Shown: positions 17,378 through 26,829, numbered from the stretch's first letter. The stretch: DNA of 64,000 nucleotides from Parasedimentitalea marina (GCF_004006175.1 NZ_CP033219.1:2728001-2792000), one strand, 5' to 3'. Notes: generated by a model not told the origin, from the sequence alone. Translations and numbers: made by a program.

Positions 17378-18084
17378 AAATTGCCGTGATGCAACCCTAT
17401 CTCTTTCCATATCTTGGGTATTTTCAATTGATGCACGGGGTTGACCAGTTCATCCTTCTTGATGATGTACCCTACAGTCGCACTGGCTGGTCAAATCGAA
17501 ATAGATTGCTGGGAAAAAACGGAGCGTTCCGGTTTACATTTGCCGTTCAAAAATCGCCACGCGGAACTAAGATTTCAGAGATCCAGTTAGACAACAAAAG
17601 TTCCTCCATACGTCGCTTTATGAAATCTATAGACTTAACCTATGCGCACGCGCCCCAGTATTCCAACGTCAAGAATGTAATTCTAGAGGCCATATCCTGC
17701 AATTCTGACAGGTTTAGTGATTTTACCGCCCATTCTATTCAGGTCATTTCAAGCTATTTGGGCCTCGAAACTCAGATCCAACGTGCGAGCGCCAGTCAAT
17801 ATCCTGCAGTTTCAGGTGCGGAAGAGAAAATTCTATCCATTTGCGCCCGGGAAAAGGCGACAGAATATCTGAACAGTTCCAACGGAAAGCGACTGTACAC
17901 GAGATCTAGATTTCATGACGCCGGAGTCGATTTGAATTTTCTCACTCACATCCCAAAACCATATCACCAGTGGGGACTGGAGTTTCAGTCTCACTTGTCG
18001 ATCATCGATGTATTGATGCACAACGATAGGGACGCGCTGACCCCGCTGCTTTCATCTTATGACATAAAAGGCGCGAACCGGTGA
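17374..18084 (+). CDS. WbqC-like family protein
   Basis: The 236 residues begin MKIAVMQPYLFPYLGYFQLM, the hallmark of the WbqC-like family found in O-antigen and capsule clusters next to DegT aminotransferases. LDDVPYSRTGWSNRNRL also fits. The biochemical role is not settled; attachment of an acyl or amino-acid group to an amino sugar is a common proposal. GC is low here, near 40% in places against about 58% around, a sign of transfer. Both ends overlap neighbours by four or one bases, so it is translated as part of the cluster. Confidence 0.85.
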   Translation: MKIAVMQPYLFPYLGYFQLMHGVDQFILLDDVPYSRTGWSNRNRLLGKNGAFRFTFAVQKSPRGTKISEIQLDNKSSSIRRFMKSIDLTYAHAPQYSNVKNVILEAISCNSDRFSDFTAHSIQVISSYLGLETQIQRASASQYPAVSGAEEKILSICAREKATEYLNSSNGKRLYTRSRFHDAGVDLNFLTHIPKPYHQWGLEFQSHLSIIDVLMHNDRDALTPLLSSYDIKGANR

Positions 18085-18746
18085 TGACAAAGGACATTGT
18101 GATTTTCGGAGCAGGAGATACCGCTGAGCAGGCTGAATACTATTTTCGAATGGATTCAGAATATCGCGTTGTCGCATTTACCGTTCATCAGAACTATCTC
18201 GCCGAAAGTACGTTCTGCAATCTTCCACTCATTCCTTTTGAAGAAATCGTCAAAACCTATCCACCGTCCGGCTATGATATGTTCATCGCATCAAGCGGAA
18301 GATCTATGAACAGGCCCAGAGCAGAGGTGGTGCGCGCCGCCAAGCACCTAGGTTATCAACTTGTCTCATATATCAGCACCAAAGCCACTGTATGCACGTC
18401 AGACATTGGAGAAAACTGCTTCATTCTGGAAAATGTCAGCATTCAGCCTTTTGTCCGCATGGGGGACAACGTCTTCATTTGGAGTGGCAGTCATATTGGA
18501 CACCACAGCGTTATCGGCAGCCATGTCTTTTTCTCGGGACAGACGGCCACCAGCGGACGGTCGGAAGTCGGAGATTATTGCTTTCTCGCAGGCAAATCCG
18601 GTGTCGATGCCAATGTCTGCCTTGCCGAGGGCACTTTGCTGACACTGGGCTCGATTGCGACGAAAAATACTGAACCTTGGGGCGTTTACTCGGGCATACC
18701 CGCAAGAAAACGGAAGATGTTATCCAGCGATTTCAAGATCCTTTAA
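18084..18746 (+). CDS. NeuD/PglD-like sugar O- or N-acyltransferase
   Basis: The protein of 220 residues has an N-terminal nucleotide-sugar-binding-type Rossmann domain (DIVIFGAGDTAEQAEYYF) and a C-terminal left-handed beta-helix of hexapeptide repeats (NCFILENVSIQPFVRMGDNV, then IGHHSVIGSHVFF), ending GVYSGIPARKRK. This is the NeuD/PglD acetyl- or formyltransferase layout. It starts at ATG 18084, overlapping the WbqC stop by one base. It is the last gene of the cluster on this strand and overlaps the opposing glycosyltransferase tail by 14 bases. Confidence 0.8.
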   Translation: MTKDIVIFGAGDTAEQAEYYFRMDSEYRVVAFTVHQNYLAESTFCNLPLIPFEEIVKTYPPSGYDMFIASSGRSMNRPRAEVVRAAKHLGYQLVSYISTKATVCTSDIGENCFILENVSIQPFVRMGDNVFIWSGSHIGHHSVIGSHVFFSGQTATSGRSEVGDYCFLAGKSGVDANVCLAEGTLLTLGSIATKNTEPWGVYSGIPARKRKMLSSDFKIL

Positions 18747-19506
18747 GAGGCCGGGAATACGCGTTGGTAAAGAGGTCCACGACATTAATTGCATCCTGTT
18801 TGTATAGTGCGTGTCTGTCCAGGGTAACGTCCTCTGAGTAGTGATAACCGTAGTTTTTTTTGACGTCTCGGACTCGTCGCCGTTTGTTAAGTTCACTGTG
18901 CCGCTTCAGGACATAGTCCAGACTAAGATGTTTGTAGTGGAGCAACTTAACCTCTTCCACTTTAGGGCGCACGACATTGCCGACAGGTGCGCTCCGGTGT
19001 CGCCCTGCTGAAAAGCCCAGATCAGGGACTTCAGCGGGCTTGAAAAATGCAATTTTGTCCATTTTTCTGAAACGGGCGCCTTGTTTGATCGTAGCAGGCA
19101 AATGCTCTCCTGAAGATGGGAAATGATCAGAAACCATTTGATAGCCTTCCGCTTTGACCAGGGTCACACCTTCTGTTTCCATATCTTCAAGATAGCTAAG
19201 CACGTCGGGATGCCAAAAAAACTCGTCGATGTTGCAAACTGTAACCCAGTTTGCCAGCAGTGATTCCTCAAACTTCATGGCACGAAGCTGCTTCAGTCCG
19301 GCTTCAGAATAAGAACGTCCCTCTAACACAAGGGGACGCACTGTAACGCGCGGGTGCGCATTCAAGATTTCCAGTGAACGATCTGTAGAGTCATTATCAT
19401 AAATAAAATACTTGGTGACAAAACGATCGTAGTGCTCAAAAAAAAAGGGCAGCATTGCCTCTTCGTTCCAGCACCCCGCATAAAGATGGATCTCTGTGTG
19501 TCCCAT
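18733..19506 (-). CDS. Glycosyltransferase family 2-like protein (Glyco_tranf_2_4)
   Basis: About 257 residues begin MGHTEIHLYAGCWNEEAMLP, followed by KYFIYDNDSTDRSLEIL and CNIDEFFWHPD; the second Asp motif is the metal and donor site of this group. Members transfer sugars in polysaccharide or capsule assembly, or act as uncharacterised transferases. The ATG at 19506 has AAGGACC upstream; the longer frame to 19632 lacks family features. It converges on the acyltransferase gene with overlapping ends and probably serves the same surface molecule. Confidence 0.75.
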   Translation of the reverse strand: MGHTEIHLYAGCWNEEAMLPFFFEHYDRFVTKYFIYDNDSTDRSLEILNAHPRVTVRPLVLEGRSYSEAGLKQLRAMKFEESLLANWVTVCNIDEFFWHPDVLSYLEDMETEGVTLVKAEGYQMVSDHFPSSGEHLPATIKQGARFRKMDKIAFFKPAEVPDLGFSAGRHRSAPVGNVVRPKVEEVKLLHYKHLSLDYVLKRHSELNKRRRVRDVKKNYGYHYSEDVTLDRHALYKQDAINVVDLFTNAYSRPLKGS

Positions 19507-20156
19507 ATTCAGGTCCTTGGTTGACAAGAAGACAATTGGTTCGCTCCAACATCCCGAACTAATTTGTCGTTGCTGAGCGATTATACAGTTTTGAGTTTGT
19601 TTCCAGTCTATTAACAAGGTTCCAGGCCGCATACCAATGTTTCTTGGATGCGGCTGTTACAATTGGAAGGCGTGTCAAAATCAGTTTGCTCCGCGTAATC
19701 CGTTAGATCGGCTCCTGCCTCTGATACTTGATCGAATGGCCGCTTCGCATTGTGACCCCAGTTCCTTAGCGTTGCGAAGATCTGCATTTGCCCAACCAGG
19801 TTTGAGCGTTCTGACAGCTTTGGGCTGGGGCTGCCATCCGACCAATAATCAACATTCTACGCGCCCATCCTGACAGCATGAAACGGTGCGCAGGTCAGTC
19901 TCTATCGAAGTTACCCGCCCGCACATCAACCAACACCGGCAGCCTGCGCGTCGCACAGGGACGCGAAAGCCACTCATGGACTTTGCAAACTGCTTCTTTA
20001 AGAAAGTTCACAAAGGGATGATCAAGAAAGTGTTTTTCTTTCCCGGCACTCGGCCTGTCTTTTCCGTTAAACAGATCGACAGTCTTTATGTCATTTCATG
20101 CACCGATCAAAGCGGGGGGCAAAGTGCCAAAATTATTCATTGTTTTCAATGGCAAT
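19507..20156. other. Intergenic region between the cluster and tRNA-Leu, no gene recognised
   Basis: No frame in these 650 bases has a convincing start, codon use or family. I looked for integrase or transposase remains and for a copy of the tRNA 3' end and found none. The region may be decayed DNA at the edge of the accessory cluster. Confidence 0.45.
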
Positions 20157-20242
20157 TGGTGCGGGCGGTGGGAGTCGAACCCACACGGGCATACGCCCAA
20201 CAGATTTTAAGTCTGGTATGTCTACCATTCCATCACGCCCGC
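20157..20242 (-). tRNA. tRNA-Leu (anticodon UAA), CCA encoded
   Basis: Read on the minus strand, GCGGGCG (20242-20236) pairs with CGCCCGC (20167-20161) as acceptor stem, followed by discriminator A and encoded CCA. The anticodon loop CTTAAAA gives anticodon UAA, the T arm has GTTCGAA, and the long variable arm GGGCGTATGCCC is typical of class II leucine tRNAs. Its 3' end points toward the accessory cluster at lower coordinates. Confidence 0.95.
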
Positions 20243-20336
20243 AAATGAAACACCATTGGCATCTCACCTGCCTAGGTCTAGCCGCGTGAGGCGCTGGGGA
20301 CAATCGGTTTTATGGGGGTAATGCAAGGGTTTTTGC

Positions 20337-20939
20337 CTACAACTCAATTTCCTCGACCGGAACAGTAGCCAAAGGGCCGCCGGGCGCGATAAGGCCACGT
20401 TCAGGCAACCAGGGATTCAACGCTAATGCCGTCTTTAGCGCTATGCGGGCCTCCTCCGTACGGGACAGGCCAAGCAGCGCCAGGGCACGGCCACTTAAGG
20501 CCGCCACATGGCGCGGGGACAGCTCCAGTGCTCGGTCCAAATCCGTCAGCGCAGCCGCAAAATCCTGCCGCAGAAAATGCACAAATGCACGCTGATTATA
20601 GCCTTCGGCATAGGCCGGGCAGTAGGATATCAGAATATCAAAATCCTCAAGCGCGCCGGTGAAATCATACCCTGACCGCCGCGACATGCCGCGATCCAGA
20701 ACCGCCTGAGCCTGCTCGTTCGGGGCATCCGCCCAGAATTCCCACATCTGGTTGGAAATCTGTAATGCCGTTGCTTCGTCATCCGCCTGTTGAACCTGAG
20801 TGATCAATGCCTCCAGTGGTGCAGAGTGATCTGGGGATGCCGGGCAATTGTCCGCGCTGGCCTGTCCCCCGGCAAATACCAGAGCAGCACATATCGCAAT
20901 CAAGCGGGGGCCAGCAGGCCAGGCAGACAAAACAAACAT
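20337..20939 (-). CDS. Periplasmic TPR-repeat protein
   Basis: The 200-residue protein starts with a Sec-type signal peptide (hydrophobic LIAICAALVFAGGQASA). Then come two or three tetratricopeptide repeats, for example DFTGALEDFDILISYCPAYA and DFAAALTDLDRALELSPRHV. TPRs mediate protein contacts; no catalytic part is visible. It probably sits in the periplasm or is lipid-free on the outer side. It stands alone between the tRNA and the divergent regulator region. Confidence 0.75.
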   Translation of the reverse strand: MFVLSAWPAGPRLIAICAALVFAGGQASADNCPASPDHSAPLEALITQVQQADDEATALQISNQMWEFWADAPNEQAQAVLDRGMSRRSGYDFTGALEDFDILISYCPAYAEGYNQRAFVHFLRQDFAAALTDLDRALELSPRHVAALSGRALALLGLSRTEEARIALKTALALNPWLPERGLIAPGGPLATVPVEEIEL

Positions 20940-21006
20940 AGGTCACAAACTGCACCCAAAGTGACAACTATCAAATCACCTTTTCGCGCGTTGGCGGGGT
21001 ACAGAG

Positions 21007-21483
21007 CTACCATTGCGCCAAGGTTCCGTCCTCCTTGACGGCCTGCATCGCCACATAAGTCGAGGTCGATGCCACATGAGGAAGTGTCGATATCTTTTCG
21101 GCCAGGACAGAGCGATAGGCCGCCATTGACCGTGTACGGATCTTCAGAAGATAGTCGAAATTCGACGCAATCATATGGGCTTGCTCGATTTCAGGCACCT
21201 TGGCCACGGCGGCATTAAACGCCGTCAGCGCCAGCTCTCGGGTGTCTCGCAGTTTCACCTCGACAAAGGCGACATGATCCAGGCCCAGCCGGATCGGATC
21301 CACCAAGGCGCGGTAGCCGGTGATGACACCCTCGGCCTCTAGCCGTTTCAAACGCGTTTGAGTGGGGGATTTGGACAGGCCAATCCGGCGCGCCAGATCC
21401 GCAATAGAGATCCGTCCCTCGCCGCCCAGAACAGTCAGAATCGCCTGATCAAACGGATCCAGGTTTGAAAAGTCCGATTGCAT
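21007..21483 (-). CDS. putR: Lrp/AsnC regulator of proline utilisation
   Basis: The 158 residues have an N-terminal winged helix-turn-helix (DQAILTVLGGEGRISIADLA, then GLSKSPTQTRLKRLEAEG) and a C-terminal AsnC/RAM ligand domain. It is divergent from putA with about 115 bases between the starts, the arrangement known for PutR in Rhodobacter and Agrobacterium, where the regulator activates putA in response to proline. The putA start must lie within this shared promoter region. I found no clear palindrome there. Confidence 0.85.
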   Translation of the reverse strand: MQSDFSNLDPFDQAILTVLGGEGRISIADLARRIGLSKSPTQTRLKRLEAEGVITGYRALVDPIRLGLDHVAFVEVKLRDTRELALTAFNAAVAKVPEIEQAHMIASNFDYLLKIRTRSMAAYRSVLAEKISTLPHVASTSTYVAMQAVKEDGTLAQW

Positions 21484-21597
21484 CGTTGTTCCCTCGATTT
21501 TCAGTCCAATTGCTCTATATTCTCATACATACAGGCGAATGTCCCGCAAAAATACCAGTATCCTTGCCATACCGCCTGCCCCTACTGGAGATCCCTG

Positions 21598-24500
21598 ATG
21601 GCACACCCCACGCCTCTGCGCCACGTCATCGACGCCATGACCTTTGCCGATCAGGCTGATCTTCGCGATCAACTGGTAACCACAGCGGCACTGTCTGATG
21701 ATGATCGCGCCCGTATTTGCGCCAATGCGGCCGCGCTCGTTCGCGACATCCGCGACCATTCTGCACCGGGGTTGATGGAGGTGTTCTTGGCCGAATACGG
21801 GCTGTCCACAGACGAAGGTGTAGCCCTGATGTGTTTGGCCGAGGCCCTGCTGCGGGTGCCTGACGCCGAAACCATCGATGCACTGATCGAGGATAAGATC
21901 GCGCCCTCGAACTGGGGCAAGCATCTTGGCAAGTCCTCGTCCTCGCTGGTCAATGCCTCGACCTGGGCGCTGATGTTGACAGGCAAGGTGCTGGACGACG
22001 AGCGCAGCCCGGTTGGCGCCCTGCGCGGTGCAATCAAACGCATCGGTGAACCGGTCATTCGCACCGCGGTCAGCCGTGCAATGAAGGAAATGGGCCGTCA
22101 GTTTGTGCTGGGTGAAAGCATCGAAAGCGCCATGAAACGCGCCGCCGGGATGGAGGCAAAGGGCTACACCTATTCCTACGACATGTTGGGCGAAGCCGCC
22201 CGTACCGAGGCCGACGCCGCGCGGTATCACCTGAGCTATTCCCGTGCGATCTCGGCAATTGCCGATGGCTGCAACAGTCAGGACATCCGCGAAAATCCGG
22301 GTATCTCGGTGAAACTCTCGGCGCTGCACCCCCGCTATGAACTGGCGCAAGAGGTCAGCGTGATGGATCTGCTGGTGCCCCGCCTGCGTGCCCTCGCCTT
22401 GCTGGCCAAGGCAGCCGGCATGGGGTTGAATGTCGATGCCGAGGAGGCCGACCGCCTGTCGCTATCGCTGGAGGTCATCGAGACCGTGCTGGCCGATCCG
22501 GCACTGGCGGGCTGGGATGGTTTTGGCGTGGTAGTACAGGCCTATGGACCCCGTGCAGGGCTTGCCATCGACACGCTATACGAGATCGCCAAACGCCATG
22601 ATCGCAAAATCATGGTGCGGCTGGTCAAGGGTGCCTATTGGGATACCGAAATCAAACGGGCACAGGAAATGGGCGTTGACGGCTTCCCGGTCTTTACCTC
22701 CAAACCGCTCACGGATGTGTCCTACATTGCCAATGCGCGCAAACTGCTGGCGATGACCGACCACATCTACCCGCAATTTGCCACCCACAATGCCCATACC
22801 GTCTGTGCCATCCTGCATATGGCAGACGGTGGCCAACCCTATGAGTTCCAGCGCCTGCATGGCATGGGCGAAACCATGCACCAGATGGTGCTGGAGCAAA
22901 ACCACACCAAATGCCGGATCTATGCACCAGTTGGGGCCCATCACGACCTGCTGGCCTATCTTGTACGTCGGCTGCTGGAAAACGGCGCCAACAGTTCATT
23001 TGTGAACCAGATCGTCGACGAAGACGTCCCCCCCGAGGAAGTCGCCGCCGATCCGTTTGCGATGATCGCCGATGTCAGCCGCAGCATCGCCACAGGCCCT
23101 GACCTGTTCGCACCAGAGCGGGTTAACTCGCAGGGCTTTGATCTGGCCCACGCGCCAACGCTTGCCCGCATTGATCAGGCCCGCACACCCTGGCTGACCC
23201 ACAGCTGGCGCGCCGCGCCGCTGCTGGCCCAGGATGCCGCGCCGCTATCACCCGAAGATGTCATCAATCCCAGCGACCTGACCCCGGTTGGCCAGGTGAC
23301 CCCGGCCAGCCCACAAGATATTGCCACAGCCCTGACTGCGGCCTCCCCATGGGACGCCCCTGCCAGCGCCCGTGCCGCAGCTCTGAACAAGGCGGCCGAT
23401 CTCTATGAAGATAACTTTGGTGAATTATTTGCCCTGCTCAGCCGCGAAGCAGGTAAGACCCTTCTGGACTGTGTCTCGGAATTGCGTGAAGCGGTGGATT
23501 TCTTAAGGTTCTACGCGTCTCGCATCCCCACAGATGCCAAGCCAGCCGGGATCTTCACCTGTATTTCCCCTTGGAACTTTCCGCTGGCGATTTTCTCCGG
23601 GCAGATCGCAGCAGCCCTGGCCACCGGCAACGCCGTTCTGGCCAAACCAGCCGAGCAAACCCCACTGATCGCCTATCGCGCCATATCCCTACTGCATCAG
23701 GCTGGCGTGCCACGCGCGGCGCTGCAATTGCTGCCGGGAGGCGGCTCAGTGGGGGCAGCCCTAACATCTGACAACCGGGTGAATGGTGTTGCCTTCACCG
23801 GCTCCACTGCCACCGCGCTAAAGATCCGCAGCAGCATGGCCGACAACCTGCGCCCCGGCACACCGTTGATCGCAGAAACCGGCGGGCTAAATGCGATGAT
23901 TGTCGACAGCACCGCGCTGCCGGAACAGGCCGTCCAATCCATCATTGAAAGCGCCTTTCAATCGGCCGGTCAACGCTGCTCGGCCCTGCGCTGTCTCTAC
24001 TTGCAAGAAGACATCGCCGATGGTGTTCTAACCATGCTGACCGGCGCGATGGAGGCCCTGAACACAGGCAATCCCTGGCTGCTGAGCACCGACAGTGGTC
24101 CGGTAATCGACCAGACCGCCCGCGATGGTATCGCATCGCATATCGCAATCGCCCGCGCCGAGGGTCGGCTGTTGAAGCAGGTACAAGCGCCGGAACAGGG
24201 TACCTTTGTTGCGCCGACGCTGATTGAAATTCCCGGCATTGCAGCGCTGGAACAGGAAATCTTTGGGCCCGTGCTGCACGTTGTCCGGTTCAAGGCCGTA
24301 GATCTGGACAATGTGATCGCCGATATCAACGCCACCGGCTATGGGCTGACCTTTGGGCTGCACAGCCGCATCGACGACCGGGTACAATACGTCACTGACC
24401 GTATCGAGGCGGGCAACATCTACGTCAACCGCAACCAGATTGGTGCTGTTGTCGGCAGCCAACCTTTCGGCGGCGAGGGTCTGTCTGGCACCGGACCCAA

Positions 24501-25014
24501 GGCCGGCGGCCCCAATTACCTGCCCCGGTTCTGCGCCCCAGACCGCCAGCACAGCAGCGCTGAATGGCTGCACGATCAGAACGAGAGCCCGATCGCATCC
24601 GGCACCGCCGCAGCCGCCTCAACCCAGAGCCTCCCGGGTCCCACCGGCGAAAGCAACCGGCTGACACTTTCGCCGCGCCCACCGCTCCTGTGCTTAGGTC
24701 CCGGCCCCGACGCAGTTGCCGCCCAAGTGCAAGAGGTCACCCGACAAGGCGGCACTGTACTGCAGGCCAGTGGCAAGGTCGATTTGCAACACATACAGCA
24801 GATCCAGGGTATCTCAGGGGTGCTCTGGTGGGGCGGTGAAACGAGCGGCCGCGCGATAGAACAGGCACTGGCCCGTCGCAACGGCCCGATCCTGCCTCTG
24901 ATCCCCGGTCATCCTGACCGGGCCCGCGTTCTGGCCGAGCGTCATATCTGCGTCGACACCACCGCCGCGGGCGGCAACGCTGCACTGCTGGGCGGCAAAG
25001 GCCAAGCTCTATAA
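21598..25014 (+). CDS. putA: Bifunctional proline dehydrogenase / P5C dehydrogenase
   Basis: Oxidises proline to glutamate in two steps, using FAD and then NAD, with electrons passed to membrane quinone. The 1138-residue protein has the FAD-containing PRODH barrel in the first 450 residues (for example YSYDMLGEAARTEADAARYH). Next comes the aldehyde dehydrogenase domain with FTCISPWNFPLAIFSGQIAA and the catalytic Cys in SAGQRCSALR. A further C-terminal domain of about 130 residues is typical of long alphaproteobacterial PutA. There is no N-terminal ribbon-helix-helix, so it does not repress its own gene. The ATG at 21598 has GGAG upstream; the frame is open 40 codons earlier. Confidence 0.95.
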   Translation: MAHPTPLRHVIDAMTFADQADLRDQLVTTAALSDDDRARICANAAALVRDIRDHSAPGLMEVFLAEYGLSTDEGVALMCLAEALLRVPDAETIDALIEDKIAPSNWGKHLGKSSSSLVNASTWALMLTGKVLDDERSPVGALRGAIKRIGEPVIRTAVSRAMKEMGRQFVLGESIESAMKRAAGMEAKGYTYSYDMLGEAARTEADAARYHLSYSRAISAIADGCNSQDIRENPGISVKLSALHPRYELAQEVSVMDLLVPRLRALALLAKAAGMGLNVDAEEADRLSLSLEVIETVLADPALAGWDGFGVVVQAYGPRAGLAIDTLYEIAKRHDRKIMVRLVKGAYWDTEIKRAQEMGVDGFPVFTSKPLTDVSYIANARKLLAMTDHIYPQFATHNAHTVCAILHMADGGQPYEFQRLHGMGETMHQMVLEQNHTKCRIYAPVGAHHDLLAYLVRRLLENGANSSFVNQIVDEDVPPEEVAADPFAMIADVSRSIATGPDLFAPERVNSQGFDLAHAPTLARIDQARTPWLTHSWRAAPLLAQDAAPLSPEDVINPSDLTPVGQVTPASPQDIATALTAASPWDAPASARAAALNKAADLYEDNFGELFALLSREAGKTLLDCVSELREAVDFLRFYASRIPTDAKPAGIFTCISPWNFPLAIFSGQIAAALATGNAVLAKPAEQTPLIAYRAISLLHQAGVPRAALQLLPGGGSVGAALTSDNRVNGVAFTGSTATALKIRSSMADNLRPGTPLIAETGGLNAMIVDSTALPEQAVQSIIESAFQSAGQRCSALRCLYLQEDIADGVLTMLTGAMEALNTGNPWLLSTDSGPVIDQTARDGIASHIAIARAEGRLLKQVQAPEQGTFVAPTLIEIPGIAALEQEIFGPVLHVVRFKAVDLDNVIADINATGYGLTFGLHSRIDDRVQYVTDRIEAGNIYVNRNQIGAVVGSQPFGGEGLSGTGPKAGGPNYLPRFCAPDRQHSSAEWLHDQNESPIASGTAAAASTQSLPGPTGESNRLTLSPRPPLLCLGPGPDAVAAQVQEVTRQGGTVLQASGKVDLQHIQQIQGISGVLWWGGETSGRAIEQALARRNGPILPLIPGHPDRARVLAERHICVDTTAAGGNAALLGGKGQAL

Positions 25015-25021
25015 CGACTTG

Positions 25022-25047
25022 ACGCTGGGCGCCTTTCAGCCCAGCGT
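25022..25047 (+). terminator. Perfect 9-bp hairpin after putA
   Basis: ACGCTGGGC (25022-25030) pairs with GCCCAGCGT (25039-25047) around an eight-base loop, directly after the putA stop and just before the ATG of the rhomboid gene. No T tract follows, so it probably protects the putA mRNA end or partly reduces read-through. Confidence 0.5.
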
Positions 25048-25054
25048 TACCCCC

Positions 25055-25825
25055 ATGTTCCCAATCCGCGATCATAACCCGTCTGGCCGCAGGCCCTATA
25101 TCGTCTACACGCTCATGGCGCTGAATATTCTGGCCTACGCCTTTTATGCCACCACCTTTACCACCGATATTGAGCTGGCCCGGTTATACGATGCCTATGC
25201 CCTGATTCCAGCCGAGATTGATGCATCCCATCGGCTCTCGCCGCTGGTCAGCTCTCTGTTCCTGCACGGCAGCTTTATGCACCTGGCTGGCAACATGCTG
25301 TTTCTGTGGATCTTTGGCGACAACATGGAAGACGAAATGGGACATCTGCCTTTCCTTGCCTTCTATATCGTTTGCGGTATCGGTGCCGGATTGATCCATG
25401 TCGTGTCTGGTCCCGGCTCCCACGTGCCCACCATCGGAGCCTCCGGCGCCATTGCCGGTGTCATGGGCGGCTACCTGCTGTTGTTTCCGCGCGCCCGCAT
25501 CGACATCCTTTTGATCCTCGTCATCTATTTTCGAATATTCTCCATCCCTGCCTACCTAATGCTGGGCGTCTGGCTGGGCCTGCAGTTCCTCGGCACACTT
25601 GACACCGACCCAAATACCGGAGGCGTTGCCTATTGGGCCCACACCGGAGGCTTTGCCGTTGGGCTACTTATAACCGTACCTCTTTGGATCAAACGCGGCG
25701 CCCGCGCATTCTGGGGCCAAACTCACGGCCAGCCGCCTCACCCCCAAGCCAATTACACTGCAAGCCGGATCCCCCAGTTTCCCCGCAAAAAATCACCCCG
25801 CTCCCCCTGGAGTAAAGGGAACTAA
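25055..25825 (+). CDS. Rhomboid family intramembrane serine protease
   Basis: The protein of about 256 residues has six or seven membrane segments and the rhomboid dyad: Ser in TIGASGAIAGVMGGY and His in AHTGGFAVG. The HLAGNMLFLWIFG motif is the conserved loop region. It cleaves membrane helices of unknown substrates. I prefer the ATG at 25055 because upstream TTG starts would overlap the putA hairpin. A basic, proline-rich tail follows the last helix. Confidence 0.85.
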   Translation: MFPIRDHNPSGRRPYIVYTLMALNILAYAFYATTFTTDIELARLYDAYALIPAEIDASHRLSPLVSSLFLHGSFMHLAGNMLFLWIFGDNMEDEMGHLPFLAFYIVCGIGAGLIHVVSGPGSHVPTIGASGAIAGVMGGYLLLFPRARIDILLILVIYFRIFSIPAYLMLGVWLGLQFLGTLDTDPNTGGVAYWAHTGGFAVGLLITVPLWIKRGARAFWGQTHGQPPHPQANYTASRIPQFPRKKSPRSPWSKGN

Positions 25826-25886
25826 AACCGCCCAACAGAAATCCGGCCAATGCTGTCAGCCCCTTGCTCGCCCTTAGATCCCGCAG

Positions 25887-25910
25887 CTTCATCTGGCTAA
25901 AAATATCCCC
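25887..25910. repeat. Dispersed AT-core repeat, copy A1
   Basis: CATCTGGCTAAAAATATCCC with a leading TT and trailing C recurs at 57471 and 60858. This copy is followed by CCGCCGGAGGC instead of the GC hairpins of the other two copies. It lies between the rhomboid gene and the suhB terminator. Confidence 0.8.
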
Positions 25911-25991
25911 GCCGGAGGCTCCCGAACTCCCCACTCGCGCTGTTCCTACACTATCCCACCACTTTTGGAAAAACGCTCAATCGAAACGAAA

Positions 25992-26021
25992 ACGCGCGCC
26001 CGGAATACTCCGGACGCGCGT
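25992..26021 (-). terminator. Intrinsic terminator of the inositol-monophosphatase gene
   Basis: Read on the minus strand, ACGCGCGTCCGGA and its partner TCCGGGCGCGCGT form a long stem with one mismatch. TTTCGTTTCG follows. It lies 20-50 bases after the stop at 26044. Confidence 0.8.
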
Positions 26022-26043
26022 AAAACGTCAAATTTTCAGCCTT

Positions 26044-26829
26044 TTAGCCGCGGATCACTTTGGCAAAATTCTCAAAGATCGGTTCGTTGGCACAGATCAC
26101 TTCGCCCGTCTCAACGATATTGCCCTCGGGGTCCAACCCCTGCACCAGACCACCGGCCTCTTGCACCAGAATAATCCCAGCCGCCAGATCCCAGGCGTTC
26201 AAACGACGCTCCCAGAACCCTTCATAACGGCCACTGGCTACATAGGCCATATCCAGCGCCGCCGAGCCCCAGCGCCGCACTCCAGCACAGGCTGGCAAAA
26301 TCCGCGCCAGATCCTGCAATGTTGCAGGCAGATCAGAGCGTCCGGCAAACGGCAGGCCGGTGGCAAAGATGCTCTCTATCATCCGATGACGACCCGACAC
26401 CCGGATCCGGGTTTCGTTCATCCAGGCGCCGGTGCCTTTTTCAGCGAAGTACATTTCATCTTTGGCGGCATCAAAGATAACCCCCGCAACGATCTTGCCC
26501 TTATGCTCCAGCGCAATCGAGACTGCCCAATGCGGCAGCCCGTGCAAAAAATTGGTGGTGCCATCCAGCGGATCGACGATCCAGCGCCGGGTCGGATCCT
26601 GTCCTGGAATTTCGTCGCTTTCTTCAGCCATCCAGCCATAGGTCGGACGCGCGCCCAGCAATTCTTCTTTCAAAATCTTTTCCGCAGCGATGTCTGCCTT
26701 GGAGACGAAATCACCAGCCCCCTTAACAGAGACCTGCAGGTTTTCCACTTCGCGGAAATCCTTAACCAGCGATTTGCCTGCCTTACGGGCGGCCTTGATC
26801 ATGATGTTAAGATTCGCACTGCCGATCAT
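26044..26829 (-). CDS. suhB: Inositol monophosphatase family protein
   Basis: The 261-residue, Mg-dependent phosphatase shows the first metal motif WMAEESDE, the main motif WIVDPLDGTTNFLHG and the third, NAWDLAAGIILVQEAGG, in the right order. Members dephosphorylate inositol-1-phosphate or related sugars; E. coli SuhB also acts in rRNA antitermination. It is a cytoplasmic protein of normal length, followed by a good terminator. Whether it has the antitermination role here cannot be told. Confidence 0.88.
   Translation of the reverse strand: MIGSANLNIMIKAARKAGKSLVKDFREVENLQVSVKGAGDFVSKADIAAEKILKEELLGARPTYGWMAEESDEIPGQDPTRRWIVDPLDGTTNFLHGLPHWAVSIALEHKGKIVAGVIFDAAKDEMYFAEKGTGAWMNETRIRVSGRHRMIESIFATGLPFAGRSDLPATLQDLARILPACAGVRRWGSAALDMAYVASGRYEGFWERRLNAWDLAAGIILVQEAGGLVQGLDPEGNIVETGEVICANEPIFENFAKVIRG

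Noticed and set aside
25019..25054. TTG start for the rhomboid gene
   Set aside because: The extra residues would be encoded by the hairpin after putA and have no ribosome site; ATG 25055 is better.
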